Of a stretch of 64,000 nucleotides of DNA, positions 27,498 to 37,802 are shown piece by piece (position 1 is the stretch's first letter; every line of letters starts with the position of its first letter). The notes beneath the pieces are model-generated. The model ran no database searches. It worked only from the letters and a program-made list of their open reading frames with translations, and had not been told where the DNA came from. The translations under genes and the position numbers were made by a program. The DNA is from Mycolicibacterium wolinskyi (lineage in GTDB: Bacteria > Actinomycetota > Actinomycetes > Mycobacteriales > Mycobacteriaceae), in NCBI RefSeq assembly GCF_002101965.1, contig NZ_LQQA01000006.1, positions 310,001 through 374,000 of the forward strand, in the 5' to 3' direction.

Positions 27498-27506
27498 ATT
27501 TAAGCT
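27498..27506. promoter_or_regulatory. Overlapping divergent -10 elements (deaminase / lysS)
   Basis: ATTTAA at 27498-27503 reads TTAAAT on the minus strand, six bases before the deaminase GTG. TAAGCT at 27501-27506 fits TANNNT on the plus strand, eight bases before the lysS GTG. Neither gene has a ribosome binding site, so both are probably leaderless, with their -10 elements sharing three bases and therefore competing. Confidence 0.4.
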
Positions 27507-27514
27507 GGCATTTC

Positions 27515-29038
27515 GTGACCCCAGCCGACAGCGACGCAACGTCCGAATCCCAGGCCGACCTCCCTGAGCAGTTCCGGATCCGTCAGGCCAAGCGGGAGCG
27601 CTTGCTCGCCGAGGGCCGTGACCCGTACCCGGTGAAGGTCGACCGCACCCATACCCTCGCAGAGTTGCGCAGTGCATACCCGGAGCTGCCCGCCGACACC
27701 CAGACCGGGCAGATCGTCGGCGTCTCCGGCCGCGTGGTGTTTGCCCGGAACTCCGGCAAGCTGTGCTTCGCGACCCTGCAGGAGGGCGACGGTACGCAAC
27801 TGCAGGCCATGATCAGCCTGGCGCAGGTGGGTCAGGAGTCGCTCGACGCGTGGAAGAGTGACGTCGATCTCGGCGACATCGTGTTCGTCCACGGCGAAGT
27901 GATCAGTTCCAAGCGCGGCGAGCTTTCGGTTCTCGCCGATTCCTGGCAGATGGCGGCCAAGGCATTGCGGCCACTTCCCGTTGCTCACAAAGAAATGAGC
28001 GAAGAGGCTCGCGTGCGTCAGCGGTACGTCGATCTCATCGTGCGGCCCGAGGCGCGCACCATCGCGCGGCAGCGCGTCGCGGTGGTGCGGGCGGTGCGGT
28101 CGGCGCTGGAACGCCGTGGCTTCCTCGAGGTCGAGACGCCCATGCTGCAGACGCTCGCCGGCGGGGCGGCGGCACGCCCGTTCGTCACTCATTCCAACGC
28201 GCTCGACGTCGATCTGTACCTGCGCATCGCGCCGGAACTGTTCCTGAAACGCTGTCTCGTGGGTGGTTTTGAGAAGGTTTTCGAGTTGAATCGGAACTTT
28301 CGTAACGAAGGTGTCGATTCAACTCACTCGCCGGAATTCGCGATGCTGGAGACATATCAGGCCTACGGCGACTACAACGATTCCGCGATCGTGACGCGTG
28401 AGCTTATTCAGGAAGTCGCCGACGACGCGATCGGTACCCGTCAGGTGCCATTGCCTGATGGCACGATCTACGACCTCGACGGGGAATGGGCGACGCTCGA
28501 AATGTATCCGTCACTCTCCGAAGCACTTGGGGACGAGATCACACCCGACACTCCGGCCGAAGACTTGTGGCGGATTGCCGATCGCCTCGAGCTCGAGATT
28601 CCGCGCGATCGTGGCTTCGGTCACGGAAAATTGGTCGAGGAACTCTGGGAGCACACGGTCGGGGAAAAGTTGTGGGCCCCGACGTTCGTCCGCGACTTCC
28701 CGGTCGAGACGACTCCGCTGACCCGCGCTCACCGCAGCATTGACGGGGTTACAGAGAAGTGGGATTTGTACATCCGCAACTTCGAACTCGCCACCGGATA
28801 CTCCGAGCTGATCGATCCGGTAATCCAACGGGAACGGTTCGAAGCCCAGGCGCGGGCCGCGGCGGCCGGAGACGACGAAGCAATGGTTCTCGACGACGAT
28901 TTCCTCGCCGCATTGGAGTACGCCATGCCGCCGACCACTGGAACCGGAATGGGTATCGATCGGTTGTTGATGGCACTGACCGGCTTGTCAATTCGAGAGA
29001 CGGTTTTGTTCCCGATTGTTCGGCGCCAGAGCAACTGA
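27515..29038 (+). CDS. lysS: Lysyl-tRNA synthetase, class II
   Basis: Charges tRNA(Lys). The 507-residue protein has an N-terminal OB-fold anticodon-binding domain (about residues 55-160; [19 protein letters not shown]) and a class II catalytic core. Motif 2 is [20 protein letters not shown] and motif 3 the glycine-rich [13 protein letters not shown] near the C-terminus. The length equals M. tuberculosis LysS. It lacks the extra domains of the LysX fusion, so it is the housekeeping enzyme. The GTG at 27515 is leaderless-like. Codon use becomes visibly AT-richer from about 28260 to the end. Confidence 0.96.
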   Translation: MTPADSDATSESQADLPEQFRIRQAKRERLLAEGRDPYPVKVDRTHTLAELRSAYPELPADTQTGQIVGVSGRVVFARNSGKLCFATLQEGDGTQLQAMISLAQVGQESLDAWKSDVDLGDIVFVHGEVISSKRGELSVLADSWQMAAKALRPLPVAHKEMSEEARVRQRYVDLIVRPEARTIARQRVAVVRAVRSALERRGFLEVETPMLQTLAGGAAARPFVTHSNALDVDLYLRIAPELFLKRCLVGGFEKVFELNRNFRNEGVDSTHSPEFAMLETYQAYGDYNDSAIVTRELIQEVADDAIGTRQVPLPDGTIYDLDGEWATLEMYPSLSEALGDEITPDTPAEDLWRIADRLELEIPRDRGFGHGKLVEELWEHTVGEKLWAPTFVRDFPVETTPLTRAHRSIDGVTEKWDLYIRNFELATGYSELIDPVIQRERFEAQARAAAAGDDEAMVLDDDFLAALEYAMPPTTGTGMGIDRLLMALTGLSIRETVLFPIVRRQSN

Positions 29039-29155
29039 ACTGCTTCGACACGCGTCTTGTTGAAATAAGGCGCGTCTCTGTGGCACATTGGGGCCGGGGT
29101 GCGGATACTCTTAAGTAGTCACCAATGCGCAAGCAGAAGGGTTCGGTGCGGGGTA

Positions 29156-29500
29156 ATGGCGAAAAAAGTGACCGTCACGTTGGTTGACGATTTTGATGGT
29201 GAAGCCACCGCCGACGAGACGGTCGAATTCGGGCTCGACGGTGTGAGCTACGAGATCGACCTTTCCTCCAAGAATGCCGCGAAGCTGCGCAACGATCTGA
29301 AGCAGTGGGTCGAGGCCGGGCGCCGGGTCGGCGGTCGCAGGCGCGGCCGCGCGGCGGGCACCCCCGGACGGGGCCGCGGTGCCATCGATCGCGAGCAGAG
29401 CGCGGCGATCCGGGAGTGGGCGCGGCGCAACGGACACAATGTGTCGACCCGCGGCCGCATCCCCGCCGACGTGATCGATGCGTTCCACGCGGCAACATAA
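29156..29500 (+). CDS. lsr2: Nucleoid-associated protein Lsr2
   Basis: H-NS-like xenogeneic silencer that bridges AT-rich DNA. The 114-residue protein has the N-terminal oligomerisation domain ([25 protein letters not shown]), a basic flexible linker with several RGR-type triplets and a C-terminal DNA-binding domain with R99-G-R101, the AT-hook-like triplet that inserts into the minor groove. The ATG at 29156 follows a GGGG-containing leader. A hairpin terminator follows 16 bases after the stop. Confidence 0.96.
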   Translation: MAKKVTVTLVDDFDGEATADETVEFGLDGVSYEIDLSSKNAAKLRNDLKQWVEAGRRVGGRRRGRAAGTPGRGRGAIDREQSAAIREWARRNGHNVSTRGRIPADVIDAFHAAT

Positions 29501-29515
29501 TCGATAGTTGCCAGC

Positions 29516-29548
29516 ACGCCGGGCCGGGTCAGCTGACCGGTCCGGCGT
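29516..29548 (+). terminator. Rho-independent-like terminator after lsr2
   Basis: ACGCCGG...CCGGCGT outer arms enclose a second complementary segment (CCGG.TCAG / CTGA.CGG), giving a stem of about 16 bp with one mismatch and one bulge, followed by TTT. It starts 16 bases after the lsr2 stop, so it probably isolates lsr2 from clpC1. Confidence 0.6.
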
Positions 29549-29563
29549 TTCGCTAGCGGCGAA
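29549..29563. promoter_or_regulatory. Candidate ClgR binding site upstream of clpC1
   Basis: TTCGC-TAGCG-GCGAA is a perfect inverted repeat with a 5 base spacer. It resembles the actinobacterial ClgR consensus (CGC, five bases, GCG with A/T flanks), and ClgR is known to activate clp genes in this phylum. It lies about 190 bp before the clpC1 start and directly after the lsr2 terminator. The assignment is by motif resemblance only. Confidence 0.5.
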
Positions 29564-29754
29564 CCCCACCCGCGCCATTTCCGGAAACGAATCGCCTACC
29601 GGCGACGTTGCTCATCTGCAGCACCGGGTTGTCTAGCGAGAACGGACCGCCAACCTCCGCACCCGGAGCCGCCGCCCATTAGAGTGGACGGCAGGTATTA
29701 CATGCGAAGTGCCGCGTGTCAGTACCGCTACGTGATGGAAGCAGGTAACCACCG

Positions 29755-32304
<2,550 letters not shown>

Positions 32305-32318
32305 GCAGCTGATTCACG

Positions 32319-32349
32319 AAAGACCCCCGACATCCGTCGGGGGTCTTTT
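32319..32349 (+). terminator. Strong intrinsic terminator after clpC1
   Basis: A perfect 13 bp stem (arms 32319-32331 and 32336-32348; core GACCCCCGAC / GTCGGGGGTC) with loop ATCC ends in TTTT. It begins 15 bases after the clpC1 stop and sits just ahead of the cobalamin riboswitch, separating the two transcripts. Confidence 0.92.
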
Positions 32350-32375
32350 GTGTGGCTTACGATACTGCTGTAATC

Positions 32376-32475
32376 GACAGGCGAAGGAATCTGGTGAAAG
32401 TCCAGAACGGTCGCGCCACTGTCACAGTCAGACCCTGTGCCTGTCACTTCTTCGGACTGGGACGCGAAATCCCAG
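32376..32475 (+). ncRNA. Cobalamin riboswitch (short form) controlling cbtB-cbtA
   Basis: The conserved core is present: GGAATCTGGTGAAAGTCCAG, then CGGTCGC and the B12 box GCCACTG (32415-32421). A closing helix is formed by GACAGGC (32376-32382) with GCCTGTC (32439-32445), giving a compact aptamer of about 70 bases. After it, CTGGGA (32457-32462) pairs with TCCCAG (32470-32475) just before the AAAGG ribosome binding site of cbtB, so control is probably at translation initiation or through this hairpin. The downstream genes encode a cobalt/corrinoid-linked membrane pair, which fits. Confidence 0.85.
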
Positions 32476-32487
32476 AAAGGACTGCTG

Positions 32488-32700
32488 ATGACTTCTCCGA
32501 CACGTCGAAGCGTCGCTCCCGCACTCGACCTCTCGGCAACCAAGGCCGCACTGTGGCTGTCGCTGACCGCCTTCCTGGCATTGGTGGTGCTGTACTTCGT
32601 CGGGCTTGACCAGGGCGCCACCTCAGTGTTCGGTAACAACACCTACGTGCACGAGTTCGTGCACGATGCCCGCCACCTGCTGGGCTTCCCCTGCCACTGA
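32488..32700 (+). CDS. cbtB: CbtB-family cobalt transporter subunit
   Basis: A 70-residue single-span membrane protein. One hydrophobic helix (about residues 21-40) is followed by a short C-terminal tail with conserved histidines, VHEFVHDARHLLGFPCH, the signature of CbtB proteins predicted to take part in cobalt uptake with CbtA. It lies directly under a cobalamin riboswitch (ATG eight bases after AAAGG), which supports a role in B12 or cobalt supply. Actual transport has not been proven for most members. Confidence 0.88.
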   Translation: MTSPTRRSVAPALDLSATKAALWLSLTAFLALVVLYFVGLDQGATSVFGNNTYVHEFVHDARHLLGFPCH

Positions 32701-32722
32701 CGGCAGACGAGACCCGAGCACA

Positions 32723-33499
32723 ATGGAAAAGCGCATAATCGGGCGCGGTCTTCTGGCCGGCGCCCTTGGTGGCCTGTTCGCATTCATCTTCGCCCGGATC
32801 TTCGTCGAACCCGTGATCGACCGTGCGATCGCGTTCGAGGAGAGCGGCGGTGAGGCACACGCGCACACGCACGACCACGGTGCGGCAGCGGGCGGGGCAC
32901 ACGAACACGGCGTCGAACTGATCTCCCGCGGGGTGCAGGCCAACATCGGGCTCGGTTTCGGCGTGATCGCGTTCGCCGTGGCTATGGGCGCGTTGTTCGC
33001 CGTCGCGTACTGCGTGGCCTATGGCCGGGTCGGAGCGATCTCACCGCGGCTGTTGTCGGTGCTGCTGGCCGGCGGGATGTTCGTGTCGCTGTACGTCGTG
33101 CCGTCGCTGAAGTATCCGGCCAATCCGCCCGCCGTCAGCCTCGACGAGACCATTCAGCAGCGCACGCTGCTGTACCTGCTGATGGTCGTGGTGTCGGCGG
33201 GTTTGTTGGTGGCCGCGGTCTATCTCGGCAGGCAGCTCGTGTCCCGGTTCGGCACGTGGAATGCGACGTTGCTGGCGGGTGGCGCCTACATCGTCGCGAT
33301 GGCTGTCGTCATGTTGGTTCTGCCGACCATCGACGAGACGCCGGGGACGTTTCCGGCTGACGATCTGTACGAGTTCCGGCTGTATTCGCTGCTGACGCAA
33401 CTCGTCATGTGGGCGACGATCGGGTTGGTGTTCGCACCGCTTGCGGCCCGGCTGCTCGGTGAAGCCCCGAGCCGTCGCCAGGCGGACATCGCGGCGTGA
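32723..33499 (+). CDS. cbtA: CbtA-family cobalt transporter subunit
   Basis: A 258-residue integral membrane protein with about six hydrophobic segments. Between the first and second lies a histidine-rich loop (AHAHTHDHGAAAGGAHEHG) likely to bind metal. This layout and the RRIIGRGLLAGALGGL-like N-terminus (here KRIIGRGLLAGALGG) identify the CbtA family, found with CbtB under B12 riboswitches. It overlaps the following phosphatase-like gene by 4 bp (GTGA), so all three genes share the riboswitch control. Confidence 0.88.
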   Translation: MEKRIIGRGLLAGALGGLFAFIFARIFVEPVIDRAIAFEESGGEAHAHTHDHGAAAGGAHEHGVELISRGVQANIGLGFGVIAFAVAMGALFAVAYCVAYGRVGAISPRLLSVLLAGGMFVSLYVVPSLKYPANPPAVSLDETIQQRTLLYLLMVVVSAGLLVAAVYLGRQLVSRFGTWNATLLAGGAYIVAMAVVMLVLPTIDETPGTFPADDLYEFRLYSLLTQLVMWATIGLVFAPLAARLLGEAPSRRQADIAA

Positions 33500-34044
33500 G
33501 CGAGGTCGTCCGGCTGTCCCTGGTGGCGCACGCCATGACCGACGCCATGGCAGCCGGACGATTCCCCACCGACGAACCGTTGAACCCGGTCGGCCACCGG
33601 CAGGCCGATGCGTCGATCGATCTGGGCCGCACCGACAACGTGTTTTGCGGACCCGAGAAACGCACCAGGCAGACCGCTGAACTGCTCGGCCTGCAGGCCG
33701 GGGTCGAGCCGAAGCTGGCCGACCTCGATTGCGGGCGGTGGCGCGGTGGAGTGCTCGGCGGGGTGTTGCCCGCCGACCTCGCGATCTGGCTGACCGATCC
33801 CGCCCGCGCACCGCACGGCGGTGAATCCGTCATCGAGTTGATCGACCGGGTGCGCGGTTGGCTCGACACCCTGCCGGCGCTACGGGGCCGGATCGTCGCG
33901 GTGACTCACCCGGCCGTGATCCGTGCGGCGATCCTTGTCGTCCTCGACGCGCCGCCGAAATCGTTCTGGCGCATCGACATCGCCCCGGTCAGCCGCACTG
34001 TGCTGCATTTCCGCGGCCACGCCTGGACGTTGCGCAGCAGTTAA
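33496..34044 (+). CDS. Histidine phosphatase family protein with altered RHG motif
   Basis: A 182-residue protein of the phosphoglycerate-mutase-like superfamily. The first motif, normally L-V-R-H-G, reads LVAHAMTDA, keeping the histidine but losing the arginine. The second catalytic histidine is retained in VAVTHPAVIRAA, and an acid is available in PHGGESVIEL. The arginine of the FCGPEKRTRQTAELL segment, typical of the substrate pocket, is present. Being translationally coupled to cbtA under a cobalamin riboswitch, it could be an alpha-ribazole-phosphate phosphatase (CobC-like) or a regulator that lost activity. This is inference from context. Its TAA overlaps the stop of convergent lpqF (TTAA). 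Confidence 0.72.
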   Translation: MSEVVRLSLVAHAMTDAMAAGRFPTDEPLNPVGHRQADASIDLGRTDNVFCGPEKRTRQTAELLGLQAGVEPKLADLDCGRWRGGVLGGVLPADLAIWLTDPARAPHGGESVIELIDRVRGWLDTLPALRGRIVAVTHPAVIRAAILVVLDAPPKSFWRIDIAPVSRTVLHFRGHAWTLRSS

Positions 34045-35405
34045 CCCACCGGTGCGAGCGCGAACGCGCGCTTGGCGATCGACAGCAACCAGCCCGCCGC
34101 GGTGGGGCTGCGGAACTGCGGCCAGTTCAATTGGAAGCTGACGACCCACGGCTGCCCGGTGTGATCGACCGCGTACCAGCTGAACGTCAGATCGCCGGGC
34201 AGGTTTCCGCCCTTGGCGCCGATGTAGTGCCACTTCGCCGGGTCCAGGTCGATACCGGGCAGCGCCGACAGGATCTGCTTGACTGGCGCTGCCTCACCGA
34301 CCGCCGACTTCTGCAGCGCCGCGTGCACGCGGCAGATGTCGGCTGCGCTGCCGAACCACTCCAGGCCATCGTTGGAGGCCGGGGTATGGGTGCGGTTCGG
34401 ATCCGGTTGATAGGGGCGGGAATTGGTCTGCTTGAACAGGCGTACCCGGTCTTCCGGCGAGGCGTTCTTCCACTGCTCGCGCAGGTTCGGCTCACCCCAG
34501 CCGACCGAGAACACCTCGTGCATCGTGGGGAACGGCGTCATGCTGGCCGGGTCGTGATGGCCCGCGGTGACCAGGGCGCGTTCGACCGCGCCGGTGCCCA
34601 TCCGCGCGATCAGCAGGTCGGTGGCCATGTTGTCGCTGGCCGAGATCATCTGCTGGGCCGCGGTGCGGACCGTGATCTGGGCGCCGGGCGGCAGCTTGTC
34701 CAGCCCCGCCGAGCCGAGCGCCTTGCCGTCCTTGGTGATGGTCAGCTTGTCGTCCCAGCTCAGCGTATTCGCCTTGATCGCGTCCGAAACCGCAAGCAGC
34801 ACATAGAGTTTGAAGATCGAAGCCAACGGCAGCGACAGATCGGTGTTGGTGCCCGCGACCGTCTCGCACTTGCCGTCGGTCACCTTCGACACCTGATACG
34901 AGTACTTGGCGCCGGTCTTGGCGATCTCCTCGTCGATATCGGACCACTTGTCGATGGTCGGATGCACGGTGTTGACCTCGAAGCGGTCCACCATGCCGAG
35001 ATCGTCGGTGCGCAGCTCGATGTCCTGGGCGACGTTGTACGACGTGAGTACGTGCAGCGTGGCCTGGCCGGCGCCGATGTCGACCGACGTCACCCGGAAC
35101 GGGCGGTCCCACCAGATGGAATCCATCTTCGTGCCGACCTCGTCGACCGCCTCCGGGGCAGCCAGGGTGCGGACTCCGATCGGCCCGATGGGCCAGTCGG
35201 AGTTGAGCATGTCCATGGTCTGCTTGGCCCGCAGGCCCGGAGGGGTCTTGGTGTCGATGTGGGCGCCGTAAGACACCTCGGCCGCTGGGGCCACGCTGTG
35301 TGAACAGCCGCAAGCCAGGGTTGCGGCGACCGCGACGATAGTCGCCAGACCGGCCGCGCGGCGCAACGCCCGGCCCCGGCTACGCCTGGGCGCCGGGCCC
35401 CGCAA
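34041..35405 (-). CDS. lpqF: Lipoprotein LpqF, serine beta-lactamase-like
   Basis: A 454-residue exported lipoprotein. An arginine-rich N-terminus and hydrophobic stretch (LATIVAVAATLACGC) end in a lipobox cysteine. An N-terminal NTF2-like domain precedes a class A beta-lactamase-like fold with the motifs S-I-F-K (ASIFKLYVL), S-D-N (SASDNMATD) and K-G-G (GAKGGNLPG) in place of the usual K-T/S-G. The match in length and content to M. tuberculosis LpqF (Rv3593) is good; an esterase or peptidase role is likelier than antibiotic hydrolysis, by inference. The start is uncertain: TTG codons at 35417, 35405 and 35366 are all possible. It overlaps the mhuD end. Confidence 0.82.
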   Translation of the reverse strand: MRGPAPRRSRGRALRRAAGLATIVAVAATLACGCSHSVAPAAEVSYGAHIDTKTPPGLRAKQTMDMLNSDWPIGPIGVRTLAAPEAVDEVGTKMDSIWWDRPFRVTSVDIGAGQATLHVLTSYNVAQDIELRTDDLGMVDRFEVNTVHPTIDKWSDIDEEIAKTGAKYSYQVSKVTDGKCETVAGTNTDLSLPLASIFKLYVLLAVSDAIKANTLSWDDKLTITKDGKALGSAGLDKLPPGAQITVRTAAQQMISASDNMATDLLIARMGTGAVERALVTAGHHDPASMTPFPTMHEVFSVGWGEPNLREQWKNASPEDRVRLFKQTNSRPYQPDPNRTHTPASNDGLEWFGSAADICRVHAALQKSAVGEAAPVKQILSALPGIDLDPAKWHYIGAKGGNLPGDLTFSWYAVDHTGQPWVVSFQLNWPQFRSPTAAGWLLSIAKRAFALAPVG

Positions 35406-35697
35406 CGTCCAACACAACCTCGAACTCCAGCAGTGACGCTCCCGTTGCCACGGGATTTGCCTGTTGACCCTTGTGCGCCTCGATCGCGGGACCGGAAGCC
35501 CAGGCCTGGAATGCTTCCTCGGACTCCCACTGCGTCACGACGAAGTAGCGGTCTTCGCCCTTGACCGGACGCAGCAGCTGAAAGCCCAGAAAGCCCGGCT
35601 GATTGTCGACGGCGTGTGCACGGTGCGCGAACCGCTTCTCCAGTTCGGGGCCTGCGTTGGGCGGGACCTCGATGGCGTTGATCTTCACGACGGGCAT
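35380..35697 (-). CDS. mhuD: Heme-degrading monooxygenase MhuD
   Basis: IsdG-like enzyme that opens heme to mycobilin and releases iron without carbon monoxide. The 105-residue product has the same length as M. tuberculosis MhuD (Rv3592) and keeps the catalytic residues N7 (VVKINAIEV), W66 (AFQAW) and the heme-ligating H75 (AIEAH). The ATG at 35697 starts PVVKINAIEV exactly as in homologues. The gene is divergent from an alpha/beta hydrolase with 39 bp between starts and runs into lpqF, as in M. tuberculosis. Confidence 0.96.
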   Translation of the reverse strand: MPVVKINAIEVPPNAGPELEKRFAHRAHAVDNQPGFLGFQLLRPVKGEDRYFVVTQWESEEAFQAWASGPAIEAHKGQQANPVATGASLLEFEVVLDVAGPGAQA

Positions 35698-35736
35698 GCC
35701 GTTCAGGCTACCGTGACTCGTCGGCAAGATAACGGC

Positions 35737-36498
35737 ATGGTCACAGATCTCCTCACCCACCGCGGTGGTCACGGCGCCCCCATCGTCCTGGTGCACGGAC
35801 TGATGGGGCGTGGCAGCACGTGGTCGCGTCAGTTGCCGTGGCTGACCGCGCTGGGGGAGGTCTACACCTACGACGCGCCGTGGCATCGCGGTCGTGAGGT
35901 CCGGGACCCGTACCCGATCAGCACCGAGCGATTCGTGGCCGACCTCGGCGACGCGGTCGCCACGCTGGCGTGCCCGGCCGCCCTGGTCGGCCATTCGATG
36001 GGCGCACTGCACTCGTGGTGTCTCGCAGCGTCGCGGCCGGATCTGGTCACCGCGGTGGTGGTGGAGGACATGGCACCGGACTTCCGGGGCCGCACCACCG
36101 GGCCGTGGGAGCCGTGGGTGCACGCGTTGCCGGTCGAATTCCGTTCCGCACAAGAGGTTTACGACGAGTTCGGTCCGGTGGCCGGTCAGTATTTCCTGGA
36201 GGCGTTCGACCGGACCGACACGGGCTGGCGGCTGCACGGCCATCCGCAGTGGTGGCTCGACATCGCCGCCGAGTGGGGCAGGCGCGACTACTGGGAGCAG
36301 TGGCGTTCGGTGAAGGTGCCGACGCTGCTCCTGGAGGCGGGCAATTCGGTCGCGCCGGCCGGCCAGATGCGCCAGATGGACGAAACCGGCCACCGGACAA
36401 CGTATTTGCACGTCGCCGGGGCCGGTCATCTGATCCACGACGAGCAGCCGCAGATCTATCGCGACGCCGTCACGGCCTTCCTAGCGGCGCTCACCTAG
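35737..36498 (+). CDS. Alpha/beta hydrolase (Rv3591c family)
   Basis: A 253-residue hydrolase. The oxyanion-hole motif is VLVHGLMGRGSTW, the nucleophile elbow VGHSMGALHSW with the catalytic serine, and the late histidine lies in AGAGHLIHDEQP. The DAPWHRGREVRD segment after the third strand is characteristic of this mycobacterial group. The substrate is unknown. The ATG at 35737 is preferred over longer in-frame options because upstream sequence overlaps mhuD. It overlaps the convergent small membrane-protein gene by 18 bp. Confidence 0.86.
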   Translation: MVTDLLTHRGGHGAPIVLVHGLMGRGSTWSRQLPWLTALGEVYTYDAPWHRGREVRDPYPISTERFVADLGDAVATLACPAALVGHSMGALHSWCLAASRPDLVTAVVVEDMAPDFRGRTTGPWEPWVHALPVEFRSAQEVYDEFGPVAGQYFLEAFDRTDTGWRLHGHPQWWLDIAAEWGRRDYWEQWRSVKVPTLLLEAGNSVAPAGQMRQMDETGHRTTYLHVAGAGHLIHDEQPQIYRDAVTAFLAALT

Positions 36499-36744
36499 GA
36501 CGCCGGCGGACGGCCAGACCGGATCGTGCTCGAAGCGCGTGCGGATCGCATCGAGGTCGTGTTCGACGCGATACGCCTCATAGTCCGGCGGATCGTTCTC
36601 GAACAGCCGGCCCACCATCGGCGCGGACATCCGGAACTGGTCGAGCCGTAACCGCAGGGCGCCGTTACGGTGCGCCGCCCAGCTCAGCGCTGCGGCGACC
36701 GCAAACGGCGAAATCAGGATCAACAGGGCGAGTGCAACAGTCAT
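36481..36744 (-). CDS. Small conserved membrane protein of unknown function
   Basis: An 87-residue protein with a single N-terminal membrane segment (about residues 2-23) and a charged cytoplasmic tail (RLRLDQFRMSAPM, then FENDPPDYEAYRVEHDLD). No known domain recognised. Coding is supported by codon use and by its divergent arrangement with the GlxA regulator across 71 bp containing repeated TGGCAG boxes. It converges on the hydrolase gene with an 18 bp overlap. Confidence 0.65.
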   Translation of the reverse strand: MTVALALLILISPFAVAAALSWAAHRNGALRLRLDQFRMSAPMVGRLFENDPPDYEAYRVEHDLDAIRTRFEHDPVWPSAGVLGERR

Positions 36745-36816
36745 GGCAGTAATTTTTGTAGCGCCTATATCCGGCCAACAGTGGCAGCGCTGACACCTTG
36801 CGATAAAATGCTGCCA
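36744..36816. promoter_or_regulatory. Divergent promoter with three TGGCAG boxes and a leaderless -10
   Basis: TGGCAG occurs at 36744-36749 and 36782-36787, and inverted (CTGCCA) at 36811-36816; the last two extend to a TGGCAGC/GCTGCCA inverted repeat. The last box overlaps the GlxA start codon. TAAAAT (36804-36809) lies exactly six bases before that ATG, fitting a mycobacterial leaderless promoter that the repeat could block. Confidence 0.5.
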
Positions 36817-37802
36817 TGCTTAAAAGCGTATCGACGCTAGCGCTCGATGGGCTAGCGATTTTTGAGTTCGGGGTGATCTGCGAGGTCTTCGGAATCGACC
36901 GATCCGCTGACGGCGTGCCCAACTTCGACTTCAAGGTCTGCGGTCCGGAGCCGGGTAAGCCGCTGCGGACGTCGGTCGGTGCGACCCTCACTCCCGACCA
37001 TGGTCTCGACGACCTGGTCGGCGCCGATCTCGTGGCCATTCCGGCGATCGGCGGGTTGGACTACCTGCCCGAGGCGCTGGACGCGGTGCGGGCCGCCGCG
37101 GATTCCGGCTCGATCATCCTGACCGTGTGCTCGGGTGCGTTCCTGGCCGGTGCGGCCGGGCTGCTCGACGGCAGGCCGTGCACCACGCACTGGATGCACG
37201 CCGACGAACTGGCCAGGCTGTATCCGACGGCCAGGGTCGACCGCAACGTGCTCTACGTCGACGACGGCAACCTCATCACCAGCGCGGGCACCGCCGCAGG
37301 CATCGACGCGTGCCTGCATCTCGTCCGCCGGGAACTGGGCAGCGAGGTCACCAACAAGATCGCCCGCCGGATGGTGGTGCCGCCGCAGCGTGACGGCGGC
37401 CAACGGCAGTTCATCGACCAGCCGATCCCGGTCCGATGTTCGGAACGCTTTGCCCCGCATCTTGATTGGATCATCGCCAACCTCGACAAGCCGCACACCG
37501 TTTCGACGCTGGCCAAGCGGGCGGCGATGTCGACGCGGACCTTCGCGCGCCGGTTCGTCGAGGAGACCGGCACGACGCCGATGCAATGGATCACCGATCA
37601 GCGCGTGCTCTACGCCCGTCGGCTCCTCGAGGAAACCGACCTGGACATCGACTGGATCGCCGGTCAGGCCGGATTCGGCACCGCCACGCTGTTGCGTCAT
37701 CACTTCCGGCGCGTCATCGGCGTGACGCCGTCGGACTATCGCCGCCGGTTCGCTTGTGCGACGGACGAATCCGAGGTCGAACCGGCCGAGGCCACCGCCT
37801 GA
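36816..37802 (+). CDS. GlxA-family transcriptional regulator (DJ-1/PfpI + AraC HTH)
   Basis: A 328-residue cytoplasmic regulator. The N-terminal DJ-1/PfpI domain (about residues 5-170) has the nucleophile-elbow cysteine in TVCSGAFLAGAAG. A linker leads to a C-terminal AraC/XylS double helix-turn-helix (about 215-315) with AKRAAMSTRTFARRF and the signature IDWIAGQAGFGTATLLRHHFRR. The ligand is unknown; such regulators often act on small-metabolite genes next door. It is divergent from a small membrane-protein gene, the likely target, and ends flush against mutY (TGATCA shared at the stops). Confidence 0.88.
   Translation: MLKSVSTLALDGLAIFEFGVICEVFGIDRSADGVPNFDFKVCGPEPGKPLRTSVGATLTPDHGLDDLVGADLVAIPAIGGLDYLPEALDAVRAAADSGSIILTVCSGAFLAGAAGLLDGRPCTTHWMHADELARLYPTARVDRNVLYVDDGNLITSAGTAAGIDACLHLVRRELGSEVTNKIARRMVVPPQRDGGQRQFIDQPIPVRCSERFAPHLDWIIANLDKPHTVSTLAKRAAMSTRTFARRFVEETGTTPMQWITDQRVLYARRLLEETDLDIDWIAGQAGFGTATLLRHHFRRVIGVTPSDYRRRFACATDESEVEPAEATA

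Noticed and set aside
33858..35303. Long plus-strand frame overlapping lpqF and the phosphatase end
   Set aside because: Starts inside the histidine phosphatase gene and runs antisense to lpqF; Arg/Gly-rich composition typical of shadow frames.
34041..35405. LpqF as a true beta-lactamase
   Set aside because: The third motif is KGG rather than K-T/S-G, and an extra N-terminal domain is present; the protein fits the LpqF group better.
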